DNA of 64,000 nt from Sulfurovum riftiae. GTDB lineage: Bacteria; Campylobacterota; Campylobacteria; Campylobacterales; Sulfurovaceae. The notes under the pieces were generated by a model. The model had not been told where the DNA came from. It saw only the letters and a list, made by a program, of their open reading frames with translations, and made no database searches. Location: NCBI RefSeq assembly GCF_001595645.1, contig NZ_LNKT01000003.1, positions 1 through 64,000 of the forward strand, read 5' to 3'. This document shows, piece after piece, positions 35,148-43,579 of this stretch. Position 1 is the stretch's first letter; each line of letters starts with the position of its first letter. Made by a program: the position numbers and the translations under genes.

Positions 35148-36782
35148 TTATCGGCTCCTCTCTTGAGAGACAGGTCTGAATATATAGGTGAATACCGTAC
35201 CATTGTGTATATCTGATGCAACTTTCATTTCAATGCCATATTTGTCAGCAATCTCTTTGACAATGCTCAAACCCAGTCCATAACCGCCTACAGTGCTGTT
35301 CTCTCTGAAGTATTTTTCAAATACCTTCTCCTTGTCCCTGATGGGGTCCCCCTGGGAGTGGAAAGAGAGGACAGTATCATGCAGTGTCACTTCTACGGTA
35401 GAACCGGCTTTACTGTATTTGAGTGCATTGGAGAGGTTGTTGTCAATAAGGCGTGTAAGTTCTATGGGGGAGATCTCAATATGGCATGTACTGTTGATAT
35501 TGGCTTTGATCTTTTTGTCATTGGCTTTTGCAATAGTCTGAAAGAACTCTATACGTTCTTTAACGATCTTGCTTAAATCAGTGAGTTCTTTTTCGTATGT
35601 CAATGCCTCTTTACTGATGATATAACCCATACTGTTATAAGAGTGATGCAGAAGTTTTAATGCAGCGTTTATCTCTTCACTATAGATATCTTTGCCAAAC
35701 TCGATTTCCCTAAGTTCATTGTTCAGAGTAATGATGCTCAGGGGTGTTTTGATCTCATGCATAGCACTTTGTACAAATTTGTCCTGTTCCATCAGCCTTA
35801 GTTCTTTACTCCGTACTTTGGAAATAAATAAAATACCGGCGATTCCTAGAATGATACTGAGTATTAGCAATATATTCAGCCAGGTAAGTTGAGAATAGTA
35901 ATTGTCATCATTCAGTAACAGTGTGTAAACGACCTTGATATCTTCAGCAACCGGACTGTGGGTTGACATATACAGTCGTTGATAATGTTTGCCATCTTTA
36001 CTGAAGTTTTCTATATTCAGATCACTGTTGTCCAGTTTTTGGGAAAGTTTTTTTGCTTTTTTCTGTATAGAGAGCAGTTCTTCACTGCTATGGATATATG
36101 ATGGACTGTCATCAATCACCATATCGTAGATGAAACTGTTATTCCCGAAACTGTAGGCTTTTACATCTTGAATAACAGAGTTCTCTCTGATTTGCTTTTC
36201 TATTCGTTCAAGCTCATATGCCATACTTTTATATGTATAACTGACCTGAAGTATGGCAGCTCTGTCATCACCATTCTTTGAGAGATAATTACTGGTGTAA
36301 CTTAAGAAATACCCTGTGCCTATCTCACGTATAGGATAAGAACACCCGATGATACCCTGTGCTTTGTTTTCCTCAAACGTTTTTTTTGCAAATCCAAGGT
36401 TGAATCCCATATCTTTTTCATAGGTCGTGTTCCGAATTGTTAGATTTTTGTCTGTAATATAGATATCATAAGGGGTGCCCGGATGCCCCTCGTTGATCTT
36501 CCTATGGATCTCATCGAGGCTGACATTCAGATCATGGTTGTTCATGTACTTCTCAACGATCCTGTGTTTTTGAAGCAGGGTCTGTTTTTGTATCTTGTAC
36601 TGTTGAATTGCTTTTACCAGAAGATTGGAAGTTTCATCTTTGATGGTATGGAAAAGTATTTTTGTGTCTTTCTCATGATTTGATCGTATATTATCATATA
36701 GAAGTTTGTAGCCTACAAAGTTCATGATGAGAAAAATGGCGATCAGAATAAATATAAACGAGGATATTTTGATATTTTTCAT
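35148..36782 (-). CDS. Sensor histidine kinase with large periplasmic domain
   Basis: The product has 544 residues from the chosen start. TM1 (about 8-25), a periplasmic domain of about 270 residues (30-300), TM2 (302-320), HisKA (SAMHEIKTPLS, His342) and HATPase_c (DNNLSNALKYS, GGYGLGLSIVKEI, to the end). The periplasmic part is of Cache-like size but not assignable by eye. The start is uncertain: ATG 36782 has a GGGGG run about 13 bases upstream; ATG 36794 or 36815 are in frame. It is first in the unit with the TonB receptor and the REC-wHTH-GGDEF regulator. Confidence 0.88.
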   Translation of the reverse strand: MKNIKISSFIFILIAIFLIMNFVGYKLLYDNIRSNHEKDTKILFHTIKDETSNLLVKAIQQYKIQKQTLLQKHRIVEKYMNNHDLNVSLDEIHRKINEGHPGTPYDIYITDKNLTIRNTTYEKDMGFNLGFAKKTFEENKAQGIIGCSYPIREIGTGYFLSYTSNYLSKNGDDRAAILQVSYTYKSMAYELERIEKQIRENSVIQDVKAYSFGNNSFIYDMVIDDSPSYIHSSEELLSIQKKAKKLSQKLDNSDLNIENFSKDGKHYQRLYMSTHSPVAEDIKVVYTLLLNDDNYYSQLTWLNILLILSIILGIAGILFISKVRSKELRLMEQDKFVQSAMHEIKTPLSIITLNNELREIEFGKDIYSEEINAALKLLHHSYNSMGYIISKEALTYEKELTDLSKIVKERIEFFQTIAKANDKKIKANINSTCHIEISPIELTRLIDNNLSNALKYSKAGSTVEVTLHDTVLSFHSQGDPIRDKEKVFEKYFRENSTVGGYGLGLSIVKEIADKYGIEMKVASDIHNGTVFTYIFRPVSQERSR

Positions 36783-36914
36783 CTTCTGCTTCATCCCCCT
36801 TGTATTTAGAGCCATTTTAGCCAAAAAAAATAAAATCGAATAGTTGACAATTAACATTCCATTTAAAGAGTTTTGCTATACTGTTTCCATTAAAACATAC
36901 AGGATATCATCATT

Positions 36915-38018
36915 ATGCAATTCGACAATTCCAACCACAGTTCCTGCTTTCCCAATGCATTTGTGATCATACTGCTTCCTTTGCTTTTCCTTGTGGCGCT
37001 TATCCTTGGATATGTAAGTGTTATCCCCTTCAAGGTGGAGCTGCATACCCTGATTATTATCGCCTTCATCTTTGTGGTCTTCGTTACGTTCGTGCGACAC
37101 AACGCCAACTATGCCGCCTGCCATATGAGAGGCTCTTTCAGAAGGATGGAAGATCAGTTGCAGCATGAACTCAGAGCCAATGCACTGACCATCATGGGAC
37201 GGACCAAGTCAACCCTACATGTCAAGGATTTCATGGAAGAGTTCTATAAAGACATCCGTAATGACAACTTTGCCAGAGTGGCACCGTCAGTCTTTCCAAT
37301 GCTGGGTATTCTCGGTACCTTCATCGCCATCGCTATCTCCATGCCCGATTTTACGGTCAAGGATCTTGATTCTCTCGACCATGAGATCTCCATACTCCTT
37401 TCGGGGATTGGTACAGCATTCTACGCCTCCATCTATGGTATTTCACTCTCCCTGATCTGGACCTATTTTGAGAAAAGAGGGAACAGCAAGGTGGACAAGA
37501 ACCTGCATGATCTTGAAAAACTCTACGATGCACGTGTCTGGAAAAAAGCCGAGCTGATCAAGCATGAGCATATGCAGAGCGAACTCAAAGACCAGGAGAT
37601 CGTCAAGACGCTCAAAGAGACCTTCAATATGGATTTCATCCGTGAGCTGAATGAACAATATCTGAAGAATTTTACGACCATCATGAATGAAACCTCGCAC
37701 AGTTTCACGGAGTTGACTCAGCAGATGCAGAATGCCTCTGTAGAGTTGAGAAATACACTTGACAAAGTTCAGGACAGGAGGGAGAGTGTCAATGCGGTCT
37801 CGACCATCAAAGAGAATATCGAAGGTTTCAATGAGAGTGCCAGGACACTGCACCGTTCCATGGAGCGGTTTGACGGTACGGTCGACCATACCTTCGAGAA
37901 GATAGATGAAGAAGTAGGGCAGATCGTCGAGCAGCTTGGCGGTTTTGCACGCCTGCTTTCCGAACAGAATCAGCTCATTTTGAAGAACCTCGATCTCCTC
38001 AACGAGGAGAAGAAGTAA
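36915..38018 (+). CDS. MotA/TolQ/ExbB-family proton channel subunit
   Basis: The product has 367 residues. Two N-terminal helices (about 15-35, 40-60), a cytoplasmic loop, then two helices with the family motif PSVFPMLGILGTFIAIAIS (about 120-140) and SGIGTAFYASIYGISLSLIW (about 165-185). The C-terminal third is a coiled-coil tail of about 140 residues. It overlaps functionally with MotA, ExbB, TolQ and ZorA; the next gene supplies the MotB/OmpA-like partner. Together they should form a proton-driven rotary unit. The substrate or process driven is unknown. AGGA lies eight bases before the ATG. Confidence 0.85.
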   Translation: MQFDNSNHSSCFPNAFVIILLPLLFLVALILGYVSVIPFKVELHTLIIIAFIFVVFVTFVRHNANYAACHMRGSFRRMEDQLQHELRANALTIMGRTKSTLHVKDFMEEFYKDIRNDNFARVAPSVFPMLGILGTFIAIAISMPDFTVKDLDSLDHEISILLSGIGTAFYASIYGISLSLIWTYFEKRGNSKVDKNLHDLEKLYDARVWKKAELIKHEHMQSELKDQEIVKTLKETFNMDFIRELNEQYLKNFTTIMNETSHSFTELTQQMQNASVELRNTLDKVQDRRESVNAVSTIKENIEGFNESARTLHRSMERFDGTVDHTFEKIDEEVGQIVEQLGGFARLLSEQNQLILKNLDLLNEEKK

Positions 38019-38022
38019 GCGG

Positions 38023-39177
38023 ATGTTTAGAAAAAAAGCCACAGACGAAGGCAGCAACTTCTGGATCTCCTATGCCGACCTGATGGCGGGGCTGCTTTTT
38101 GTCTTCATTCTGCTTATCGGTGCCATTGTTTCGAAATCGATCATCCTCAAAAGTGACCTGCATGATAAAGAGGACCGCCTTGCTATGCTTTCGAGCAACC
38201 TTGAACACAAAGAGGAGAAACTGGGTGAGTTAAGCAGATCACTGATGGAAAATAAAAAACTTTTAAAGCAAAAGGACCAAAGTCTCAATGAAAATGATCA
38301 ACGTATAAAAGAGCAGCTGCATACGCTCAAGCTCAAAGAGGATGAGATCAGGAAGCTCAACCGTATGCTGCTTGCGGCCAATACACAAAAAGATCTGCTC
38401 AGCAACAAGATCGTCATTGTACAGAACCTGCTGAAAGAGAGCAACGCTACGCTCAACAAGACCAGAATGAGTCTGGAAGAGCGTAACAGGATGCTTGCGA
38501 AATACAAAGGGGATATCGTGGTGCTCTCCGAACAGCTCAGTGATGTGAACCAGACGGTCAAAGAGAAGGATGCCAAACTCCTGGCACTGCTCAATGCACT
38601 CGATGAGAAAGAGACGAAGTATGATGCGCTCATTACCGATATGCAAAAGCAGAAAGCGAAGATCAAGTCGCTGACGGGTATTAAGCTCAAAGTGGTCGCA
38701 GCGCTCAAGGAGGCTTTGGGTGACAAGATAGACATCGACAAAAAGAGCGGTTCGCTCAGGCTCTCGTCGAACATCCTTTTTGACAAAGGTTCTGCAGTAC
38801 TTAAAGATGAGGCGAAGGTACAGCTTAAGAAAGCGTTCGAAGAGTATATCGGTACCTTGGTGACTAATCCGAAGATCAAGCCGCATCTTGACAAGATCAT
38901 CATCGAGGGGCATACGGACAGTGACGGAGGGTATTTGTATAACCTTGACCTTTCGCAGCGTCGTGCCTTTGCGGTCATGAACTATCTCTTGACACTCGAC
39001 TTTGCCAAGCAGTACAACATCCAACCCCTGATGATCGCATCGGGACGCGCCTACCTGGATGCCATCAAGGTGAACGGCGTGGAGGACAAAGATGCGTCAA
39101 GACGTATCGAGATCAAGTTCAGGTTGAAGAACGAAGATGCGATGCATGAGATAGAGAGGGTGCTGGATGCGGAGTGA
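38023..39177 (+). CDS. OmpA/MotB-like stator protein with long coiled coil
   Basis: The product has 384 residues. One helix near the N-terminus (ISYADLMAGLLFVFILLIGAI... at about 14-38) carries an Asp in the position of the MotB/ZorB proton-binding Asp. A coiled coil of about 180 residues follows (45-225), then an OmpA-like peptidoglycan-binding domain (about 235-375; IIEGHTDSDGG, LSQRRAFAVMNYLL, ASGRAYLDAI, SRRIEIKF). It starts four bases after the ExbB-like gene. A short gene overlaps its 3' end. This is a MotAB-like pair without flagellar context. Confidence 0.88.
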   Translation: MFRKKATDEGSNFWISYADLMAGLLFVFILLIGAIVSKSIILKSDLHDKEDRLAMLSSNLEHKEEKLGELSRSLMENKKLLKQKDQSLNENDQRIKEQLHTLKLKEDEIRKLNRMLLAANTQKDLLSNKIVIVQNLLKESNATLNKTRMSLEERNRMLAKYKGDIVVLSEQLSDVNQTVKEKDAKLLALLNALDEKETKYDALITDMQKQKAKIKSLTGIKLKVVAALKEALGDKIDIDKKSGSLRLSSNILFDKGSAVLKDEAKVQLKKAFEEYIGTLVTNPKIKPHLDKIIIEGHTDSDGGYLYNLDLSQRRAFAVMNYLLTLDFAKQYNIQPLMIASGRAYLDAIKVNGVEDKDASRRIEIKFRLKNEDAMHEIERVLDAE

Positions 39178-39331
39178 CTTCAGACCTGTGCATATGGAAG
39201 ATGCCAAAAAACGTCTTACAGGCTATCTCAAGGAGGCCGAGGCCAAACTCAAGGAGGAGAAGGAACACTACAGAGAGATACGTAAAAGAGACTCTTTGTG
39301 GCACAAGCTTCTTGGACTGTTCAAAAAGTAG
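39167..39331 (+). CDS. Small charged coiled-coil protein, third gene of the channel operon
   Basis: The product has 54 residues and is too short for most gene callers. It starts at ATG 39167 inside the end of the OmpA-like gene (11-base overlap), with AGAGGG about seven bases upstream. The sequence is highly charged: a Glu/Lys-rich helix (GYLKEAEAKLKEEKEHYREI) and an amphipathic C-terminus (LWHKLLGLFKK) that could bind membrane. No family is recognised. Its tight position suggests an accessory or regulatory subunit of the ExbB/OmpA pair. Confidence 0.6.
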   Translation: MRSDFRPVHMEDAKKRLTGYLKEAEAKLKEEKEHYREIRKRDSLWHKLLGLFKK

Positions 39332-39334
39332 CAG

Positions 39335-41650
39335 TTACTTTTTGGTGCTCTCCACTTTCTCTTCTTCAAGAACCTCTTCTTCATAGACTTTTACTCCTTC
39401 GAGGTAACCGGAGATCTCCACTTCCTCATAAACAATTCCTTCCGGGACAGCTGCTGAGTGCAGTTGAACAGCACACTGTTTGTAGTTGGGTTCGAAGGAT
39501 TTTGGGTCGAATTCCGGAATGGTGACGGCGTTGATAAGCTGTTCGTTGAAATGGAACGGTACGAAAATATTGCCTTCTCTGACAGTTTCGCTGACTTTGA
39601 CGATGACATCCTCCACTCGGCCTCTCGTTCCGGAAATAGCGATGCGGTCACCGCTTTTGACTTTGAGTTTTGCAGCATCTTTTGGGCTCAGGTCGACCCA
39701 GGCTTCAGGTGCGAGGTTGTCGAGAATACCTATGGTACCGGTTTTGGTGCGTGTATGGAACTGCTCGACGGTTCGTCCTGTGTTGAGCATGAGCGGCAGG
39801 CCTTTGCACTGCATTTCGCTCAGTGGCTGCCAGTCGACGGGGAGCAGGTTCGCTTTGCCGTCCGGTGTAGAGCAGGGCATCTCTTCCGAATAGAGACGCT
39901 TGGTTCCTTTGGGTGCTTTTTCGTTACAGGGCCACTGGATACCGCCGAGCTCCTCAATGAGTGCATAGCTCATACCGCTGTAGTCGCAAAGCTGTCCCTT
40001 GCTCACTTTTTTGATCTCGTTGAAGAGATCTTCGGGAGTGGAGAGTTCTTTGAAAAGCATTTCGTGCACGCCGTCAAAGTATTTGGAGAACTCGAGTACA
40101 ATATCCAGGTCACTTTTGGTAGTCCCCAGCGGATCTATGGCTCTTTTGGCATAGTTGCATCGGCGTTCCGAGTTGGTGTAGCATCCCTCTTTCTCACTCC
40201 ATGTCGCAGCAGCGAAGACCACATCGGCGATCTCTGCCGTGTCGGAGAGGAAGGCATCCTGTACCACAAGAAGGTCAAGCTTTTTCAGTGCTTCTCTCAG
40301 TCCGTTCTGGTCAGGGTAGGAGACAAGCGGATTGGTGGCGACCACCCACAATGCTTTGATCTCCCCCCGGTTGATCGCATCGATGATCTGTGGGTAGGCA
40401 TAGCCTCTCTTGGTGGGGATGATCTCTTCGGGGACCCCGATGATATCTGCAAACGCTTTACGGTCTTGGGCACTGGCATAGTTCCTGTAACCCGGAATAG
40501 AAGAGGTGAAACCGAACTCTCTGGTCCCCATGGCATTGCACTGTCCGGTAATGGACATGGGGGAGGCTCCTTCGCGGCCAAGGTTACCGGTAATGAGCGC
40601 CAGGTTACAGATGGCAGAGACTGTGTCCGTACCGATGGAGCTCTGGTTGACACCCATGGTCCAGGCACTCATGGCTGCATCGGCAGTAGCATAGATCTTG
40701 GCCAGGTTGTAAAGCTCCTTGACATCAATACCGGTAATGTGTGCCACTTCCTGCGGCGGGTAGTTGTTCATTATGTGTTTTCTGAACGCCTTGTAACCGT
40801 TGGTACGCTCTTTGATGAACTTCTCATCTTCCCAGCCCTGTTCCATGATGATGTAGCAGAGTCCATTGAGCAGGGCAAGGTCGGAACGTGGTTTGAGCGG
40901 TACGAAAATGTCCGCCATCTGGGAGGTTTTCGATTTTCGCGGGTCCACCACGATGATAGTCGGTTTTTTACCGGTCATTTTTTTGTTCTTGGCGATATGC
41001 AGTTTCAAAATAGGGTGGTTGTCGGCAATATTCGCACCAATTAGCAGAATGACATCGGCTTTGGAAAAGTCTTCATACGATCCTGTCGGGCCGTCTGACC
41101 CGAAGGTCTGCTTGTAGCCCATGACAGCAGATGCCATACAGAGTGTGGTGTTACCGTCATAATTGTTGGTACCCAGACCCAGCTGTACGAATTTTCCCAG
41201 GGCGTAGAACTCTTCGGTAAGCAGCTGCCCCGTGGAGATGACAGCAACGGCACCTTTGCCGTGTTCGTTCTGTATACGTTTGAACTCGGCACTGACTTTG
41301 CTAAAGGCCTCATCCCAACCCGAAGGTGTGAGTGTACCGTTCTTTCTGATAAGAGGTGCCGGCACACGGCTGTCTGCCCGTACCATCTCATGCTCGCTCA
41401 GCCCTTTGGGGCAGAGTGTACCCATATTGACCGGATGAAGCGGGTCTCCTTTGGAGTAGACCGCATTGCCGTCCTTGACACCGATATACATACCGCAGCC
41501 CACACCGCAGTATCCGCAGGTGGTGCGTACCCATTTGTCAGGGGCTTTGGCTTTGGCGACTTTACCGAAGATAGGGTCATCCACAAGGGCATATTTGTCC
41601 TCTTTGATATCGAAACCGAGGAAGTTTTTTGCTTTGTCTATTAAACTCAT
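39335..41650 (-). CDS. nasA: Assimilatory nitrate reductase, molybdopterin catalytic subunit
   Basis: The product has 771 residues. It reduces nitrate to nitrite in the cytoplasm: there is no Tat signal. Cys45, Cys48, Cys52 and Cys80 (CGYCGVGC ... LCPKG) bind the [4Fe-4S] cluster, and Cys171 in NTTLCMASAV is at the molybdenum-ligand position used by Nap/Nas enzymes. The Mo-bis-MGD regions (VVDPRKSKTSQMAD, TNPLVSYPDQ, SEKEGCYTNSERR) follow, and the C-terminal domain is complete with an acidic tail of about 30 residues not typical of the family. Downstream in an operon with the fused FeS/DmsC subunit, with REP-like hairpins between them. Confidence 0.93.
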   Translation of the reverse strand: MSLIDKAKNFLGFDIKEDKYALVDDPIFGKVAKAKAPDKWVRTTCGYCGVGCGMYIGVKDGNAVYSKGDPLHPVNMGTLCPKGLSEHEMVRADSRVPAPLIRKNGTLTPSGWDEAFSKVSAEFKRIQNEHGKGAVAVISTGQLLTEEFYALGKFVQLGLGTNNYDGNTTLCMASAVMGYKQTFGSDGPTGSYEDFSKADVILLIGANIADNHPILKLHIAKNKKMTGKKPTIIVVDPRKSKTSQMADIFVPLKPRSDLALLNGLCYIIMEQGWEDEKFIKERTNGYKAFRKHIMNNYPPQEVAHITGIDVKELYNLAKIYATADAAMSAWTMGVNQSSIGTDTVSAICNLALITGNLGREGASPMSITGQCNAMGTREFGFTSSIPGYRNYASAQDRKAFADIIGVPEEIIPTKRGYAYPQIIDAINRGEIKALWVVATNPLVSYPDQNGLREALKKLDLLVVQDAFLSDTAEIADVVFAAATWSEKEGCYTNSERRCNYAKRAIDPLGTTKSDLDIVLEFSKYFDGVHEMLFKELSTPEDLFNEIKKVSKGQLCDYSGMSYALIEELGGIQWPCNEKAPKGTKRLYSEEMPCSTPDGKANLLPVDWQPLSEMQCKGLPLMLNTGRTVEQFHTRTKTGTIGILDNLAPEAWVDLSPKDAAKLKVKSGDRIAISGTRGRVEDVIVKVSETVREGNIFVPFHFNEQLINAVTIPEFDPKSFEPNYKQCAVQLHSAAVPEGIVYEEVEISGYLEGVKVYEEEVLEEEKVESTKK

Positions 41651-41672
41651 TCTATTTTTCCTAACATAGTAT

Positions 41673-41723
41673 GTAGGGTCGGTTTACCGACCAAAACAGA
41701 TAAGGTCGGTAAACCGACCCTAC
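41673..41723. repeat. Inverted pair of GTAG-led REP-like hairpins, second copy
   Basis: The same 20-base unit as at 25474-25536 (GTAG, stem GGTCGG, loop TTTA, stem CCGACC), here at 41673-41692 and inverted at 41704-41723 with an 11-base spacer. It lies between the FeS/DmsC gene and nasA in the same operon. Confidence 0.7.
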
Positions 41724-41739
41724 GCGTATTTTCATTGTC

Positions 41740-43347
41740 TTAATGCCTTTGGTTGCCCGCAAAGAAATTTCCTGCCAATCCTAACGGTACTACGGTTCTG
41801 TAGAACAGATAACGTCCGGAAAGCTCACTGACGAAGGCCCCGATGGTCGCAATGACAAGAGTGGCTACTGCCAGGCCTGTCAGTCCGCTTGCGGTAAAGA
41901 GGATGGCAAGCAGCGGCAGTGCCAGGGCGAACAGGGCCAGCGAATAGACCCTGAATTTCTTTACTTTACCGAAATGTTCCTGAAGCAGGATACGGGTCCG
42001 GTTGTATTGGTAATAGAGCGGGTTTTCTTTGTCCAGATGGCGGTAGAACATCACTTCTTCGAGGATCACCAGTGCCTGGCCCATACCGGCAAGCAGGGTA
42101 ATGGCAAGCAGTACCATTGCTCCCTGTCCGCCGTTGGTGGCGAGCAGCGCCATGGCAATGAGCAGAAAACCGACATAACCGGAACCGAAGAAGCGTTTGG
42201 TCGTGCTTTTTCTGTTCCAGCTCGGACGTGCTTTGATACGGTAGATCATTGACTGGGCGTAGATCCCTAAAAGTCCGATGGCCAGTGTGACCGCTTCGAC
42301 AAGAAGCAGGAAAAAACCTTTTATCTCAAGAAAATACATTCCTGCAACGAGTGTGGCAAGTCCGGTATAGGCACCCAGGGCAATGGCTTCACGGCTGAGC
42401 CATGAAGTTTTCCAGTTCTTCATGGCACTCATCGCTTTGATGGGACGTCCAAGGTGTATGGCTGAGAGCGGCAGGCCTATGGCAGACGGTAAAAATGCCA
42501 GTATTGCCATTGTAAGTGTGGGCTGTGGCAGGTTGAAGCCCAGAGAGAAGAGAAGCTGCCCCAAAAAGAGTGCCAGAAATGCACCTACCGAGATCTGGGT
42601 AAGTACTGTCATGAAGACAAGCGGAAGCTCCGGATGTGCCGGTTTGAGCAGGTGCTCATCCGCCACACGGATCTCTTCTCCTTCTTTGAGTTCGGGCAGG
42701 GTATAGCGTGTGGTCGGTTTGGTAATGGCAATGTCCGGCAGATGCGGTGCAATGCCTTCTTTTGCCATACCTTCAGCCAGCCACTCTTCCACGTTTACAG
42801 CTTCGATCTCGATGGCACCTCCCGGACAGGCCTGTACACAGGCAGGTGTCTGTCCGGCTTCGAGTTTGTCCACACACATGTGGCACTTTGTGACGATACC
42901 TCTGTCAGGGTTGAAGACAGGGACTTCATAAGGGCAGTTCCAGGTACAGTACTGGCATCCGATACAGCTGGGGTCGTCATGCCAGACGATCCCGTTGTCA
43001 AGTTTGATGTAACTCTCGGTAGGGCATCCCCTGAGACACTCGGGATCGATGCAGTGGTTACAGCTCATAGAGTTGAAGAGTTGAAGTGTATCTGGGAATT
43101 CTCCCATCTCCATCTCTCCGACACGCCGCCATTTGATATCGGCACTGTTCCCGTTCTGTTCGTTACAGGCGACCTCACAGCAGTGGCATCCGACACAGGC
43201 AGTGGCATCGAAGTGGAAGCGGTACTGCTCACCCGGTTTGAGTTCTGGGATATCAATGGAGTAGTTTCCGCACTGCATACCGGTGTCGTTCTTGTGGTTG
43301 ATGAAGCTTTCCAATGGGGTGTTTTGTGTTAATGGCTTATCGCCCAT
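41740..43347 (-). CDS. Fused four-cluster ferredoxin (DmsB-like) and DmsC-like membrane anchor
   Basis: The product has 535 residues. The N-terminal part (about 30-215) has four 4Fe-4S Cys groups: CVGCHCCEVAC, CNHCIDPECLRGC, CIGCQYCTWNC and CHMCVDKLEAGQTPAC. The C-terminal part (about 245-530) has eight hydrophobic helices of the DmsC/NrfD-like anchor type (TQISVGAFLALF near the start). It would pass electrons from menaquinol in the membrane to NasA. In the usual DMSO reductase B and C are separate; here they are fused. ATG 43347 is chosen because AAGGA lies seven bases upstream; ATG 43362 lacks one. Confidence 0.88.
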   Translation of the reverse strand: MGDKPLTQNTPLESFINHKNDTGMQCGNYSIDIPELKPGEQYRFHFDATACVGCHCCEVACNEQNGNSADIKWRRVGEMEMGEFPDTLQLFNSMSCNHCIDPECLRGCPTESYIKLDNGIVWHDDPSCIGCQYCTWNCPYEVPVFNPDRGIVTKCHMCVDKLEAGQTPACVQACPGGAIEIEAVNVEEWLAEGMAKEGIAPHLPDIAITKPTTRYTLPELKEGEEIRVADEHLLKPAHPELPLVFMTVLTQISVGAFLALFLGQLLFSLGFNLPQPTLTMAILAFLPSAIGLPLSAIHLGRPIKAMSAMKNWKTSWLSREAIALGAYTGLATLVAGMYFLEIKGFFLLLVEAVTLAIGLLGIYAQSMIYRIKARPSWNRKSTTKRFFGSGYVGFLLIAMALLATNGGQGAMVLLAITLLAGMGQALVILEEVMFYRHLDKENPLYYQYNRTRILLQEHFGKVKKFRVYSLALFALALPLLAILFTASGLTGLAVATLVIATIGAFVSELSGRYLFYRTVVPLGLAGNFFAGNQRH

Positions 43348-43413
43348 TTTGTTTTCCTTCATAGGGTTTCTTTAGTTATATCAAAACTTTGTTTTCATAT
43401 TATAGTTTTCTCC

Positions 43414-43518
43414 CTACTTTTTTAGAAAAAGTAGGCAAAAATCGTTACTTTTGCAATTGTGCGGTCGGTGCTTTCGGCACTGCTGCCTTCGCACCTGCAC
43501 AAAAAGTGCAAAAGTAAC
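43414..43518. repeat. Structured intergenic element with two perfect inverted repeats
   Basis: Part one is CTACTTTTT-TAG-AAAAAGTAG (43414-43434). Part two is GTTACTTTTGCA (43444-43455) and its reverse complement (43507-43518) around a GC-rich core with internal GTGCG/CGCAC pairing. It lies between nirA and the FeS/DmsC gene. The first stem nearly matches the palindrome at 326-347. It may be a mobile, non-coding element plus a terminator. Confidence 0.55.
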
Positions 43519-43532
43519 ACAAAATTTTTCTG

Positions 43533-43560
43533 AACGCTACATACTAAACGCTGAACGCTA
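43533..43560. repeat. Four degenerate heptad repeats
   Basis: aacgcta-catacta-aacgctg-aacgcta, exactly four 7-base units, abutting the nirA terminator hairpin. A related array in opposite orientation is at 47024-47051. Confidence 0.5.
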
Positions 43561-43579
43561 AGAAGTCATCAGACTTCTT
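43560..43579 (-). terminator. Hairpin enclosing the nirA stop codon
   Basis: AAGAAGTC-ATCA-GACTTCTT; the TGA stop of nirA lies in the loop and stem edge. No T run follows, so terminator function is uncertain. Confidence 0.35.

Noticed and set aside
36915-39331. Full Zorya defence system
   Set aside because: Only ZorA- and ZorB-like parts are present; no ZorC/D/E follows, and the SNF2 helicase is 22 kb away across conserved nitrate and envelope genes.
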